A DNA stretch of 8,236 bases from an uncultured Sutterella sp. (GCA_900764215.1 CAAFNI010000190.1:1-8236); one strand, 5' to 3'; positions 1 through 5,739 are shown, numbered from the stretch's first letter. A program made the numbers and translations. The notes: generated from the sequence alone by a model not told the origin.

Positions 1-650
1 ATCATGGGCGCCGCATAATAGCGCGGGCCGCCCGTATTGTGCGCTCCGATGCGCACCGCCGCCACGCTCACTTCGGCGGGACGGCGACCGATCGACTCGG
101 CGACGATTCCGGCCTGGCGAAGGGCGTCGGCCACGGCCGCCTTGAGAAGCTCGTCGCGCTGGGCGCGTTCGGCCTTTTCCGAGACGCGGAATGTGACGCC
201 TTCGTAATTCATGTGGTTGACGACGGCGCCGAGCACGTCCGAAACGGCCTTGACGTCGCGAACCGTGACGCGCAGCGTCTCACGAGCCTCCCAGGCGCCG
301 ATCTCCGACACTTCGCCTTCCTTGGCGCGTGTGTAAACCGGATTGGTCGAAAGCCCCGTGGTTCTGACGTCGACCTTGTCGCCGAAGCGCTTGAGCGCTG
401 CAATGGCGGCATTCCCTCGGGCGGCGACCTCGTTCGAGGCGGTCGCCGCGTCGCCCTTTCGGCTTTCGGCCGCAAACGTGATGACGGCCTCGTCGTTCGC
501 AACGGTCATGCTTGCCTCGCCCTGCATCGTAATCTGCACGGGCGTCGTCGGGGCGGTTTTAGCCGCTGCGGATTCAGCCGCAAGAGCGGCGGGGACGGCG
601 GCAGCGGCGCAGACTGCGGTCAGGCAGGCGGCTAGAACGGTCTTTTTCAT
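1..650 (-). CDS. SIMPL-domain (DUF541, YggE/BP26-like) exported protein, C-terminus cut by the window edge
   Basis: The minus-strand frame is open from an ATG at 650 to base 1, giving 216 complete residues with no stop, so the C-terminus lies outside the window. Residues 1-24 form a signal peptide: MKKT start, Ala/Leu/Val-rich core, and an ALA|AES type I cleavage site after residue 24. The mature part matches the SIMPL pattern: a beta strand with ITMQGEASMTV near 40-50, TTGLSTNPVY near 98-106, ETLRVTVRDVKAVSDVL near 124-140, and the late helix DELLKAAVADALRQAG near 166-181. The start is supported by AGGAGGAG five bases upstream. Known relatives (E. coli YggE, Brucella BP26) are periplasmic or outer-membrane-associated proteins of poorly defined function, sometimes linked to oxidative stress. 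The protein most likely acts in the periplasm. It is transcribed divergently from the transporter cluster and I see no functional link to it. Confidence 0.88.
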   Translation of the reverse strand, partial: MKKTVLAACLTAVCAAAAVPAALAAESAAAKTAPTTPVQITMQGEASMTVANDEAVITFAAESRKGDAATASNEVAARGNAAIAALKRFGDKVDVRTTGLSTNPVYTRAKEGEVSEIGAWEARETLRVTVRDVKAVSDVLGAVVNHMNYEGVTFRVSEKAERAQRDELLKAAVADALRQAGIVAESIGRRPAEVSVAAVRIGAHNTGGPRYYAAPM

Positions 651-655
651 TCGCA

Positions 656-663
656 CTCCTCCT
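656..663 (-). promoter_or_regulatory. Shine-Dalgarno site of the SIMPL gene
   Basis: On the minus strand this reads AGGAGGAG, five bases before the ATG at 650. It is a near-perfect anti-16S match and fixes the start of the SIMPL gene. Confidence 0.8.
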
Positions 664-774
664 GGATGTGTTCTTTGGGTCAATGTCCATTTCATTATGA
701 TGAGTGTTCGATGCCTTGGCGCGGATGCGTTTGCAACGAGTTGTTGACGGCGTGCGTGCAGGGACGTGCGCCGT

Positions 775-784
775 GGTGCGCACC
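775..784. repeat. 10-bp perfect palindrome with nearby GTGCG repeats
   Basis: GGTGCGCACC is its own reverse complement. The motif GTGCG also occurs at 752-756 and 766-770, and GTGCGC (766-771) pairs with GCGCAC (778-783). It could be an operator in the divergent region, but such GC-rich words also arise by chance here. Confidence 0.3.
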
Positions 785-986
785 TCTTCCCTCGGCTGCT
801 CCGCATTTCTCGCCGCCTTGGCTCCGAAAACGCCCCCTTCCCTGCCCCTCCTTTGATCCCGTCGGCCGCAGATTAGCCTTTTTCCTTAGTTGCGAATCCG
901 CCCGACCTGTTACGATTCTTACAGTCAGGCAACGGCCGCCTGCGCCGCCAAAAGAAATGCAGCTCATAAAAAAAAGCTACGGGCGC

Positions 987-1009
987 GCGTCGGACGGCGA
1001 AACCGACGC
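987..1009 (+). repeat. Inverted repeat, 7-bp stem, upstream of transporter 1
   Basis: GCGTCGG (987-993) pairs with CCGACGC (1003-1009) around a nine-base loop. It is followed by TTATAAG rather than a T-run, so it does not look like a terminator. It overlaps the region where a -35 would sit if TATAAG at 1011-1016 is a -10. Confidence 0.35.
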
Positions 1010-1013
1010 TTAT

Positions 1014-1032
1014 AAGAGTCACAAAAGAGTCA
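1014..1032 (+). repeat. Direct repeat AAGAGTCA, 11-bp period
   Basis: AAGAGTCA occurs at 1014-1021 and again at 1025-1032, start to start 11 bp, about one helical turn, immediately beside the TATAAG candidate -10. Two half-sites on the same DNA face are typical of some activator or repressor sites. The copy number of two makes chance possible. Confidence 0.35.
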
Positions 1033-1035
1033 ATC

Positions 1036-1055
1036 CGGCGGCGTCACGGCCGCCG
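1036..1055 (+). repeat. GC-rich stem-loop in the leader of transporter 1
   Basis: CGGCGGC (1036-1042) and GCCGCCG (1049-1055) form a 7-bp all-GC stem with a six-base loop. No T-run follows, so it is not a classical terminator. It may be leader RNA structure. Confidence 0.35.
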
Positions 1056-1061
1056 CAGCCG

Positions 1062-1095
1062 TCCGCGCCGTCCGTTCACGGGATTGGAGCGCGGA
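1062..1095 (+). repeat. Inverted repeat just before the ribosome binding site of transporter 1
   Basis: TCCGCGC (1062-1068) pairs with GCGCGGA (1089-1095), enclosing 20 bases and ending three bases before AAGGAG. If formed in RNA it would sit next to the ribosome binding site without masking it. Confidence 0.3.
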
Positions 1096-1097
1096 TC

Positions 1098-1103
1098 AAG
1101 GAG
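1098..1103 (+). promoter_or_regulatory. Shine-Dalgarno site of transporter 1
   Basis: AAGGAG lies seven bases before the ATG at 1111. It favours that start over the in-frame TTG at 1084, which would put the AAGGAG inside the gene. Transporters 2 and 3 lack such a site. Confidence 0.8.
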
Positions 1104-1110
1104 TGTATTT

Positions 1111-2451
1111 ATGTCCGGAGAACAGCGAAAGACCTGGACGAGCCGAATCGGCTTCGTGCTTGCAAGCGCAGGGGCCGCCGTCGGGCTCGGGGCCATCTGG
1201 AAGTTTCCCTACATGGCCGGCACGAACGGCGGCAGCGCCTTTCTCTTTCCCTACATCCTGATGACCTTCACTGTGGGCGCCGCCCTGCTGATCGCCGAAG
1301 TGGCGCTCGGCCGAGCCGGGCGCGGCGGCATCGTGACGGCCTATCGCAATCTCGCGGGACGCGCCTGGGTGCCTGCCGGCTATCTCGGCGTGCTCACGGG
1401 CTTTCTCGTCCTGTGCTTTTATTCCGCCATCGGCGGCTGGACGCTCGCCTACTTTGCCGAGGCCGCCACGGGCTCGGGCCTCATCAGCGACCAGGCCGAG
1501 CTCGGCAAGCACTTCGGCAGCTTCGTCTCCGATCCGGTCCAGGCGCTCGGCTTCCAGTGGCTCTTCCTGCTTCTCAACGGCCTCATCGTAGCGCTCGACG
1601 TCACGAAGGGCATCGAGCGGCTCTCCAAATTCCTCATGCCGCTCCTTTTCGTGATGATGCTCATCCTCATCGTGCGCGGCCTGATGCTGCCCGGCGCCAT
1701 GGACGGCCTCGCCTTCCTCTTCAAATACGACCCTGACGCCTTCACCTGGAGCGCCCTGCTTCAAGCGATGGGCTTTACGTTCTTCTCGCTTTGCGTGGGC
1801 TGCGGCTGCATGCTCACCTACGGCTCGTATCTTGATCAGGACTCGAACCTCGTCAACGGCTGCCTCTGGATCACGTTCCTCGCCGTCGTCGCCTCCATCC
1901 TCGGCGGCCTGATGATCATGCCGAGCGTCTTCGCCTTCGGTCTCGATCCGACCGCGGGCCCGGGTCTCACCTTCATCACGATGCCGGCGGTCTTCGCGCA
2001 GCTGCCCTTCGGCCAGCTCTTCGCCGTGATCTTCTATCTCTGCATCGCGGTGGCCGCAATCACGTCGTCCGTTTCGATGATCGAAATCGTCGTCGCCTTC
2101 CTCGTCGATGAACACAAGATGAAGCGCGCATCCGCGGCCATGCTCTCGACGCTTGCGCTCGCCATCGTCGGAGCCCTGCCCTGCCTCTCGTTCGGCAAGC
2201 TCTCCGACGTCACCTTCTTCGGGGGCAAGACCATCTTCGACGTCTTCGACTTCTTCACGAGCAACATCTCGCTGCCCGTCGGCGGCCTGATCATCCTGTG
2301 GCTCGCCGGCGTCAGATGCTGGCCGCAGATCCGCGAGAACATCACCCGCGGCACCGGCCTCTCCGAGGGCGCCGTTCAGTTCCTGCGCCTCATGATGATC
2401 GGCTTTTCTCCGATCCTCGTGCTCGTGGTGCTGGTCTCGGGGCTCGTCTGA
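1111..2451 (+). CDS. NSS/SNF-family sodium-dependent amino-acid transporter, paralog 1
   Basis: 446 residues, 11 predicted membrane helices, LeuT fold. This matches the 11-helix bacterial NSS proteins (Tyt1 and MhsT type), not 12-helix LeuT. The signature GAAVGLGAIWKFPYMAGTNG (21-40) is the broken TM1. Aligning by eye to LeuT (recalled from memory), Na2 ligands are kept: G21, V24, A315, T318, S319. The Na1 ligands N27 and N286 become A28 and L257; T254 becomes S226. Pocket residues are Y104 and F225 (kept), C228 (LeuT S256) and C231 (LeuT F259). The outer gate is K31 with D380. The TM6 break, SLCVGCGC, has three cysteines unlike the other two copies. Predicted role: Na+-driven uptake of an amino acid or related amine across the inner membrane; the substrate cannot be read from sequence. 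The ATG is chosen for its AAGGAG. It is first of the three tandem copies. Confidence 0.93.
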   Translation: MSGEQRKTWTSRIGFVLASAGAAVGLGAIWKFPYMAGTNGGSAFLFPYILMTFTVGAALLIAEVALGRAGRGGIVTAYRNLAGRAWVPAGYLGVLTGFLVLCFYSAIGGWTLAYFAEAATGSGLISDQAELGKHFGSFVSDPVQALGFQWLFLLLNGLIVALDVTKGIERLSKFLMPLLFVMMLILIVRGLMLPGAMDGLAFLFKYDPDAFTWSALLQAMGFTFFSLCVGCGCMLTYGSYLDQDSNLVNGCLWITFLAVVASILGGLMIMPSVFAFGLDPTAGPGLTFITMPAVFAQLPFGQLFAVIFYLCIAVAAITSSVSMIEIVVAFLVDEHKMKRASAAMLSTLALAIVGALPCLSFGKLSDVTFFGGKTIFDVFDFFTSNISLPVGGLIILWLAGVRCWPQIRENITRGTGLSEGAVQFLRLMMIGFSPILVLVVLVSGLV

Positions 2452-2470
2452 AGCAGAGCCATGACAAAAA

Positions 2471-2503
2471 CGGCGGTCCGGCCCCACCTGAGCCGTACCG
2501 CCG
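2471..2503. repeat. Intercistronic hairpin between transporters 1 and 2
   Basis: CGGCGGT (2471-2477) pairs with ACCGCCG (2497-2503), and inside it CGGC (2479-2482) pairs with GCCG (2492-2495), with a single C/T mismatch between the stems and a nine-base loop. On the plus strand no T-run follows, so it should not stop operon transcription. On the minus strand it is followed by TTTTT (plus 2466-2470), the shape of an intrinsic terminator for antisense transcription. It could also protect or separate the two coding regions in the mRNA. Confidence 0.55.
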
Positions 2504-2537
2504 CAACCATTTCAAAAAATAACAAGACAAAATCAAA
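2504..2537 (+). promoter_or_regulatory. A-rich start region of transporter 2 without Shine-Dalgarno
   Basis: The 34 bases before the ATG at 2538 are dominated by A and contain AAATAACAA (2517-2525), with no GGAG- or GAGG-like word. The same nine bases occur ahead of transporter 3. Initiation may rely on an unstructured A-rich leader, as in S1-dependent translation; that mechanism is inferred. Confidence 0.45.
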
Positions 2538-3875
2538 ATGACAGAACGTTCAGTATGGGGGTCCCGCCTCGGGTTCATTCTTGCGAGCGCAGGCTCGGCC
2601 GTCGGTCTCGGTGCCATTTGGAAGTTTCCCTACATGGCGGGCACCAACGGCGGCTCCATCTTCATGCTCCCCTACATCTTCTTCACCGTGACGATCGGGC
2701 TCACGCTCCTCATCGGCGAGATGTGCATGGGCCGCTCCGTGCGCGCGGGCGCCGCCGGCGCCTTCCGCAGACTTGGCGGCCCCTTCACGGGCTTCATCGG
2801 CTATCTTTCGGTTCTGACGGGGTTTCTCGTCCTCGCCTTCTATTCGGTGGTGGGCGGATGGTGCGTCTACTACATGATCGAGGCCGTCATGGGCAACGGC
2901 ATCATCAACGATCCGTCCCTGATGAGGGGCGCCTTCGAATCCTTCGCCTCGTCCGACGTCGCCCCCGTGCTCTCGCACCTCGCATTCCTCGGCGCCACGG
3001 CATTCGTCGTCTACTTCGGCGTCGAAAAGGGCATTGAGCGCGTCTCCAAAGTCTTGATGCCGCTCCTTTTCTTCATGATGCTCATCCTCATCGTGCGCGG
3101 CCTGATGCTGCCCGGCGCCATGAAGGGCGTCGAATTTCTCTTCAAGCCCGACCTCTCGGCCTTCACGGGCGAGTCGCTCCTCAACGCAATGGGCTTTGCG
3201 TTCTTCTCGCTCTCCGTAGGCTCGGGCTCGCAGATGAACTACGGCAGCTACCTCAGCGACCGCGTTCATCTTCCGTCGTCCGTCTCCTGGATCGTGTTCC
3301 TCGCGATTCTCTCAGCCATCCTCGGCGGCCTGATGATCATGCCCGCCGTCTTCGCCTTCGGACTTTCGCCCGATGCGGGTCCCGGACTCACCTTCGCGAC
3401 GATGCCCGCCGTCTTCGCGCAGCTTCCGTTCGGACACTTCTTTGCGATCACCTTCTACGTCTGCCTCTTCGTCGCCGCGCTCACGTCCGCCATTTCGATT
3501 CTCGAAATGTCCGTGCAGTTCCTTCACGACGAGTTCGGCATCAGCCGTCCCGCCGGCGTTGCGGTTACGGGCTCGATTCTCGCCGTTCTCGGCACGCTGT
3601 GCGCGCTCAGCTTCGGCACGCTCTCGCACGTGACGATCTTCGGCAAGAGCTTCTTCGACTTCTTCGACTACCTCACGTCCAACATCGGCATGCCGATCGG
3701 CGTGATCGGCATCGCGCTCGTCACGGCCTGGCTTGCCTGGCCAACGACCGTAAGCCAGCTCTCGCTTGTCAAGCCCGTCTCCGCCCTCTTTCTCAAAAGC
3801 TACCGCCTGATGGCAGGCGTCTTTGCGCCGGTCCTCATACTTGTCGTGATGCTCAAGGGGCTCGGCCTCTTCTGA
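2538..3875 (+). CDS. NSS/SNF-family sodium-dependent amino-acid transporter, paralog 2
   Basis: 445 residues, 11 predicted membrane helices. TM1 carries GSAVGLGAIWKFPYMAGTNG (19-38). Na2 ligands are present (G19, V22, A313, T316, S317). The Na1 asparagines are replaced by A26 and L255. TM6 reads FFSLSVGSGS, giving S226 (LeuT S256), S229 (LeuT F259) and S231, a more polar pocket than copy 1. The residue equivalent to LeuT I359 is I321, where the other two copies have Met. D377 is the likely outer-gate acid. It starts 86 bases after transporter 1 and shares a 48-base identical stretch with it (1654-1701 and 3075-3122), so the pair is probably the product of duplication or later gene conversion. 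No Shine-Dalgarno precedes the ATG; the start is placed by alignment of the N-terminus with the other copies. Predicted inner-membrane amino-acid symporter, substrate unknown. Confidence 0.93.
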   Translation: MTERSVWGSRLGFILASAGSAVGLGAIWKFPYMAGTNGGSIFMLPYIFFTVTIGLTLLIGEMCMGRSVRAGAAGAFRRLGGPFTGFIGYLSVLTGFLVLAFYSVVGGWCVYYMIEAVMGNGIINDPSLMRGAFESFASSDVAPVLSHLAFLGATAFVVYFGVEKGIERVSKVLMPLLFFMMLILIVRGLMLPGAMKGVEFLFKPDLSAFTGESLLNAMGFAFFSLSVGSGSQMNYGSYLSDRVHLPSSVSWIVFLAILSAILGGLMIMPAVFAFGLSPDAGPGLTFATMPAVFAQLPFGHFFAITFYVCLFVAALTSAISILEMSVQFLHDEFGISRPAGVAVTGSILAVLGTLCALSFGTLSHVTIFGKSFFDFFDYLTSNIGMPIGVIGIALVTAWLAWPTTVSQLSLVKPVSALFLKSYRLMAGVFAPVLILVVMLKGLGLF

Positions 3876-3879
3876 GCGC

Positions 3880-3922
3880 CTTGACGCCGTGCGCTGGCAA
3901 AAAGCGCGCGGCGAGCGTCAAG
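3880..3922 (+). repeat. Intercistronic hairpin between transporters 2 and 3
   Basis: CTTGACGC (3880-3887) is complementary to GCGTCAAG (3915-3922). Inside it CGTGCGC (3888-3894) pairs with GCGCGCG (3904-3910) with one G-U wobble, leaving a four-base bulge (3911-3914) and a nine-base loop. A smaller stem, GCCGG/CCGGC (3922-3926 with 3939-3943), shares its first base with the end of this one. No T-run follows, so this is not a plain terminator on the plus strand. Confidence 0.55.
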
Positions 3923-3943
3923 CCGGAAGATTGGAACGCCGGC

Positions 3944-3987
3944 ACGCCCGACAGGAATCAAATAACAAAAAACGGAATTAAACCCAA
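3944..3987 (+). promoter_or_regulatory. A-rich start region of transporter 3 without Shine-Dalgarno
   Basis: The bases before the ATG at 3988 are A-rich and contain AAATAACAA (3960-3968), identical to the word before transporter 2. No purine-rich anti-16S match lies 5-10 bases before the ATG. GACAGGAA (3950-3957) is too far upstream to serve. Confidence 0.45.
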
Positions 3988-5325
3988 ATGTCAGACAATC
4001 ACTCCACCGCAGGCTGGGGCTCGCGCCTCGGCTTCATTCTCGCAAGCGCAGGCTCGGCCGTCGGCCTCGGCGCCATCTGGAAGTTCCCCTACATGGCGGG
4101 CACCAACGGCGGATCGGTCTTCATGCTGCCCTACATCTTCTTTACGTTCACCGTCGGGATTTCGCTCCTCGTGGCCGAATTCGCCATGGGACGCGCAGGA
4201 CGCGAAGGCCCAATGGCCTCGCTGACCAAAGTCTGCGGCCGCGGCTGGGGCTTCTTCGGAGGCGTGGGCGTTTTCACCGTCTTTCTTATTCTTTCCTTTT
4301 ATTCGGGCGTCGGCGGCTGGTGCCTCAAGTACATGGTCGACGCCGTCGTCGGACGCGGTCTCATCAGCGATCCCGAACTCCTTGGCACGCACTTCGGCGC
4401 CTTCGTCTCCGACGGGCCGGTGAGCTTCCTCTATCTGATGATCTTCCTCGGCGTGACGGCCGTGGTTGTCCTTCGCGGAATCCAGGGCGGAATCGAGCGC
4501 GTCGCCAAGGTTCTCATGCCGGCTCTCTTCATTCTGATGCTCGTCATCATCGTGCGCGGCCTCACGCTCCCGGGCGGTCTCGCCGGACTCGAGTATCTCT
4601 TTGCCCCCCGCTGGGACGACTTCAACGCCTCCGCGCTCTTCAACGCGATGGGCTTCTGCTTCTTCTCGCTCTCCCTTGGCGCAGGCACGATGATCACCTA
4701 CGGCTCCTACCTAAGCCCCAAGGCCGACCTTCCGGGCGCCGTTGGCTGGGTTGCCGTTCTCGCCATCATGTCCTCGATTCTCGGCGGCCTGATGGTGCTC
4801 CCCGCCGTCTTCGCCTTCGGTCTGGATCCAAGCGCCGGTCCGGGCCTCACCTTCGTGACAATGCCCGCCGTCTTCTCGAAGATGCCGCTCGGCCAGCTCT
4901 TTGCCGTCATGTTCTACGTCTGTCTCGTGGTCGCGGCCCTCACTTCGTCCGTTTCGATGCTCGAAGCCTGCACGGCGCTCCTCACGCGCCAGTTCAACAT
5001 GCGTCGAACCCCGGCCATTCTCCTCACCGTTGCGGGCTGCACCCTTGTGGGCCTTGCCTCCACGCTCTCCTTCGGCGCCTGGAGCGACGTCAAGATCTTC
5101 GGCCGCACCATCTTCGACTTGCTCGACTACGTGACCTCCAATGTCGGCATGCCGCTCTCGACCTTCGGCATCGCCATCGCCGCCGCATGGGTGGCCTGGC
5201 CCACGATGAGAAAGGAGCTGACCGCCGCCCGTCCCGTCTCCGAGCAGGGGCTCTGGTTCATCCGCATCATGATCGGCGTCGTGAGTCCTCTCTTCGTTCT
5301 CGTCGTCGCGGGCGGGAGCCTCTGA
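3988..5325 (+). CDS. NSS/SNF-family sodium-dependent amino-acid transporter, paralog 3
   Basis: 445 residues, 11 predicted membrane helices. TM1 carries GSAVGLGAIWKFPYMAGTNG (22-41), the same string as copy 2. Na2 ligands are present (G22, V25, A316, T319, S320). The Na1 asparagines are replaced by A29 and L258. TM6 reads FFSLSLGAGT, giving S229 (LeuT S256) and A232 (LeuT F259). The TM8 helix ends LEACTALLTRQ, unlike the FL(V/H)DE ending of copies 1 and 2. It appears the most diverged at DNA level in the TM5 region. It starts 112 bases after copy 2 and its TGA overlaps the ATG of a small membrane protein by one base (TGATG), so translation of the two is probably coupled. Predicted inner-membrane amino-acid symporter, substrate unknown. 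Confidence 0.93.
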   Translation: MSDNHSTAGWGSRLGFILASAGSAVGLGAIWKFPYMAGTNGGSVFMLPYIFFTFTVGISLLVAEFAMGRAGREGPMASLTKVCGRGWGFFGGVGVFTVFLILSFYSGVGGWCLKYMVDAVVGRGLISDPELLGTHFGAFVSDGPVSFLYLMIFLGVTAVVVLRGIQGGIERVAKVLMPALFILMLVIIVRGLTLPGGLAGLEYLFAPRWDDFNASALFNAMGFCFFSLSLGAGTMITYGSYLSPKADLPGAVGWVAVLAIMSSILGGLMVLPAVFAFGLDPSAGPGLTFVTMPAVFSKMPLGQLFAVMFYVCLVVAALTSSVSMLEACTALLTRQFNMRRTPAILLTVAGCTLVGLASTLSFGAWSDVKIFGRTIFDLLDYVTSNVGMPLSTFGIAIAAAWVAWPTMRKELTAARPVSEQGLWFIRIMIGVVSPLFVLVVAGGSL

Positions 5326-5681
5326 TGACCGAAGAGGCCGCACGGCGCCTTGTGTTCGCAGTGCTCGAAAAGGAGTACCGAGCGCACAAGCCTCTCTGGC
5401 AGGGCACCCTGGGATTTGCCGTTGCCGCCGCCCTGGGTGCCGGCCTCCTTCTCGACGAGGCCTCCGTGCTTGAGCACATCGCCTGCGTCATCGATGTGCT
5501 CGGCCTGCTCTACCTGACCGTTCTGCTGGCGCTCAGGCACGAACTCATGCTTCGCTCGGCCGAACTTCCGGACAAGGAGATCCCCGCCTTTCGGCGCGGC
5601 GTCGCCTCGGGCTTGCTCCGTGCGTGCGCGCCCGCCGTCTTGGCTATCATAGTGTGCAGCGCGGTGCTCTTCGTTCTCTGA
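5325..5681 (+). CDS. Small three-helix membrane protein coupled to transporter 3
   Basis: 118 residues. The ATG at 5325 shares its A with the TGA of transporter 3. The first 23 residues are charged and probably cytoplasmic and helical (TEEAARRLVFAVLEKEYRAH). Three hydrophobic helices follow, at about 25-44, 51-70 and 97-118, with a charged loop at 71-96 containing RHELMLRSAELPDKEIPAFR. There is no signal peptide and no enzymatic motif. I do not recognise the family. Bacterial SNF transporters such as MetP are known to need a small membrane subunit (MetS, about 60 residues), so an accessory subunit role is plausible from position, but this protein is longer and I see no clear similarity. The N-terminal part could start later, but the overlap makes 5325 the natural start. 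Confidence 0.82.
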   Translation: MTEEAARRLVFAVLEKEYRAHKPLWQGTLGFAVAAALGAGLLLDEASVLEHIACVIDVLGLLYLTVLLALRHELMLRSAELPDKEIPAFRRGVASGLLRACAPAVLAIIVCSAVLFVL

Positions 5682-5697
5682 GTCCGGCCCGCCTTTT

Positions 5698-5717
5698 GCT
5701 CCCCCCGCACCGGGAGC
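5698..5717 (+). repeat. Hairpin before the flavodoxin/ferredoxin gene
   Basis: GCTCCC (5698-5703) pairs with GGGAGC (5712-5717) around an eight-base loop. No T-run follows; the ribosome binding site of the next gene comes eight bases later. It may mark a processing or attenuation point between the transport genes and the downstream pair. Confidence 0.35.
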
Positions 5718-5724
5718 CGCACGC

Positions 5725-5731
5725 AAAGGAA
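5725..5731 (+). promoter_or_regulatory. Shine-Dalgarno site of the EFR1-like gene
   Basis: AAAGGAA lies eight bases before the ATG at 5740 and supports that start. Confidence 0.65.
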
Positions 5732-5739
5732 GATCAAAC

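Larger units (their letters stand above)
651..1110. other. Divergent intergenic region, 460 bp, presumably holding both promoters
   Basis: No credible gene lies here; the plus-strand reading across it is an out-of-frame extension into the first transporter. For the minus-strand gene, CATAAT (694-699 on the minus strand) is a fair -10 candidate about 45 bases from the start, but no good -35 precedes it. For the plus strand, TTGCGA (890-895) with TACGAT (911-916) has only a 15-base spacer, and TATAAG (1011-1016) has no recognisable -35. None is convincing alone. The region also holds a 10-bp perfect palindrome, an 11-bp-period direct repeat and three GC-rich inverted repeats, listed separately. 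Confidence 0.6.

Noticed and set aside
624..626. Possible lipoprotein cysteine (residue 9, LAAC) in the SIMPL signal peptide
   Set aside because: The cysteine is too close to the N-terminus to leave a proper hydrophobic core, and a good type I site (ALA|AES) follows after residue 24.
39..635. 198-codon plus-strand open frame
   Set aside because: It lies antisense to the SIMPL gene, which has a signal peptide, family motifs and a strong ribosome binding site.
1084..1110. TTG at 1084 as the start of transporter 1
   Set aside because: It would add nine residues without homology and would swallow the AAGGAG that properly serves the ATG at 1111.
666..1736. 356-codon plus-strand open frame crossing the intergenic region
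   Set aside because: Past 1111 it is a frame-shifted reading of transporter 1, giving Arg/His-rich low-complexity protein. The upstream part has no family features and no ribosome binding site.
1096..2487. 463-codon minus-strand open frame opposite transporter 1
   Set aside because: Its translation is dominated by charged residues (Asp, Glu, His, Arg) with no domain, which is the typical complement of a GC-biased membrane-protein gene. The plus-strand protein is clearly real.
2471..2503. Plus-strand intrinsic terminator between transporters 1 and 2
   Set aside because: The stem is followed by CAACC and an A-run, not T residues, so it should not terminate sense transcription.
1879..4764. Chloride-binding Ser at the LeuT E290 position in copies 2 and 3
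   Set aside because: Copies 2 and 3 have Ser there (copy 1 has Ala), as chloride-dependent transporters do, but the partner residue at LeuT Q250 is Phe and the Asn at 286 is Leu, so the site is not complete.
4320..5324. Long open frame upstream of the small membrane protein in the same frame
   Set aside because: The part before 5325 is an Arg/His-rich out-of-frame reading of transporter 3. Only the part from the ATG at 5325 has normal composition and membrane helices.
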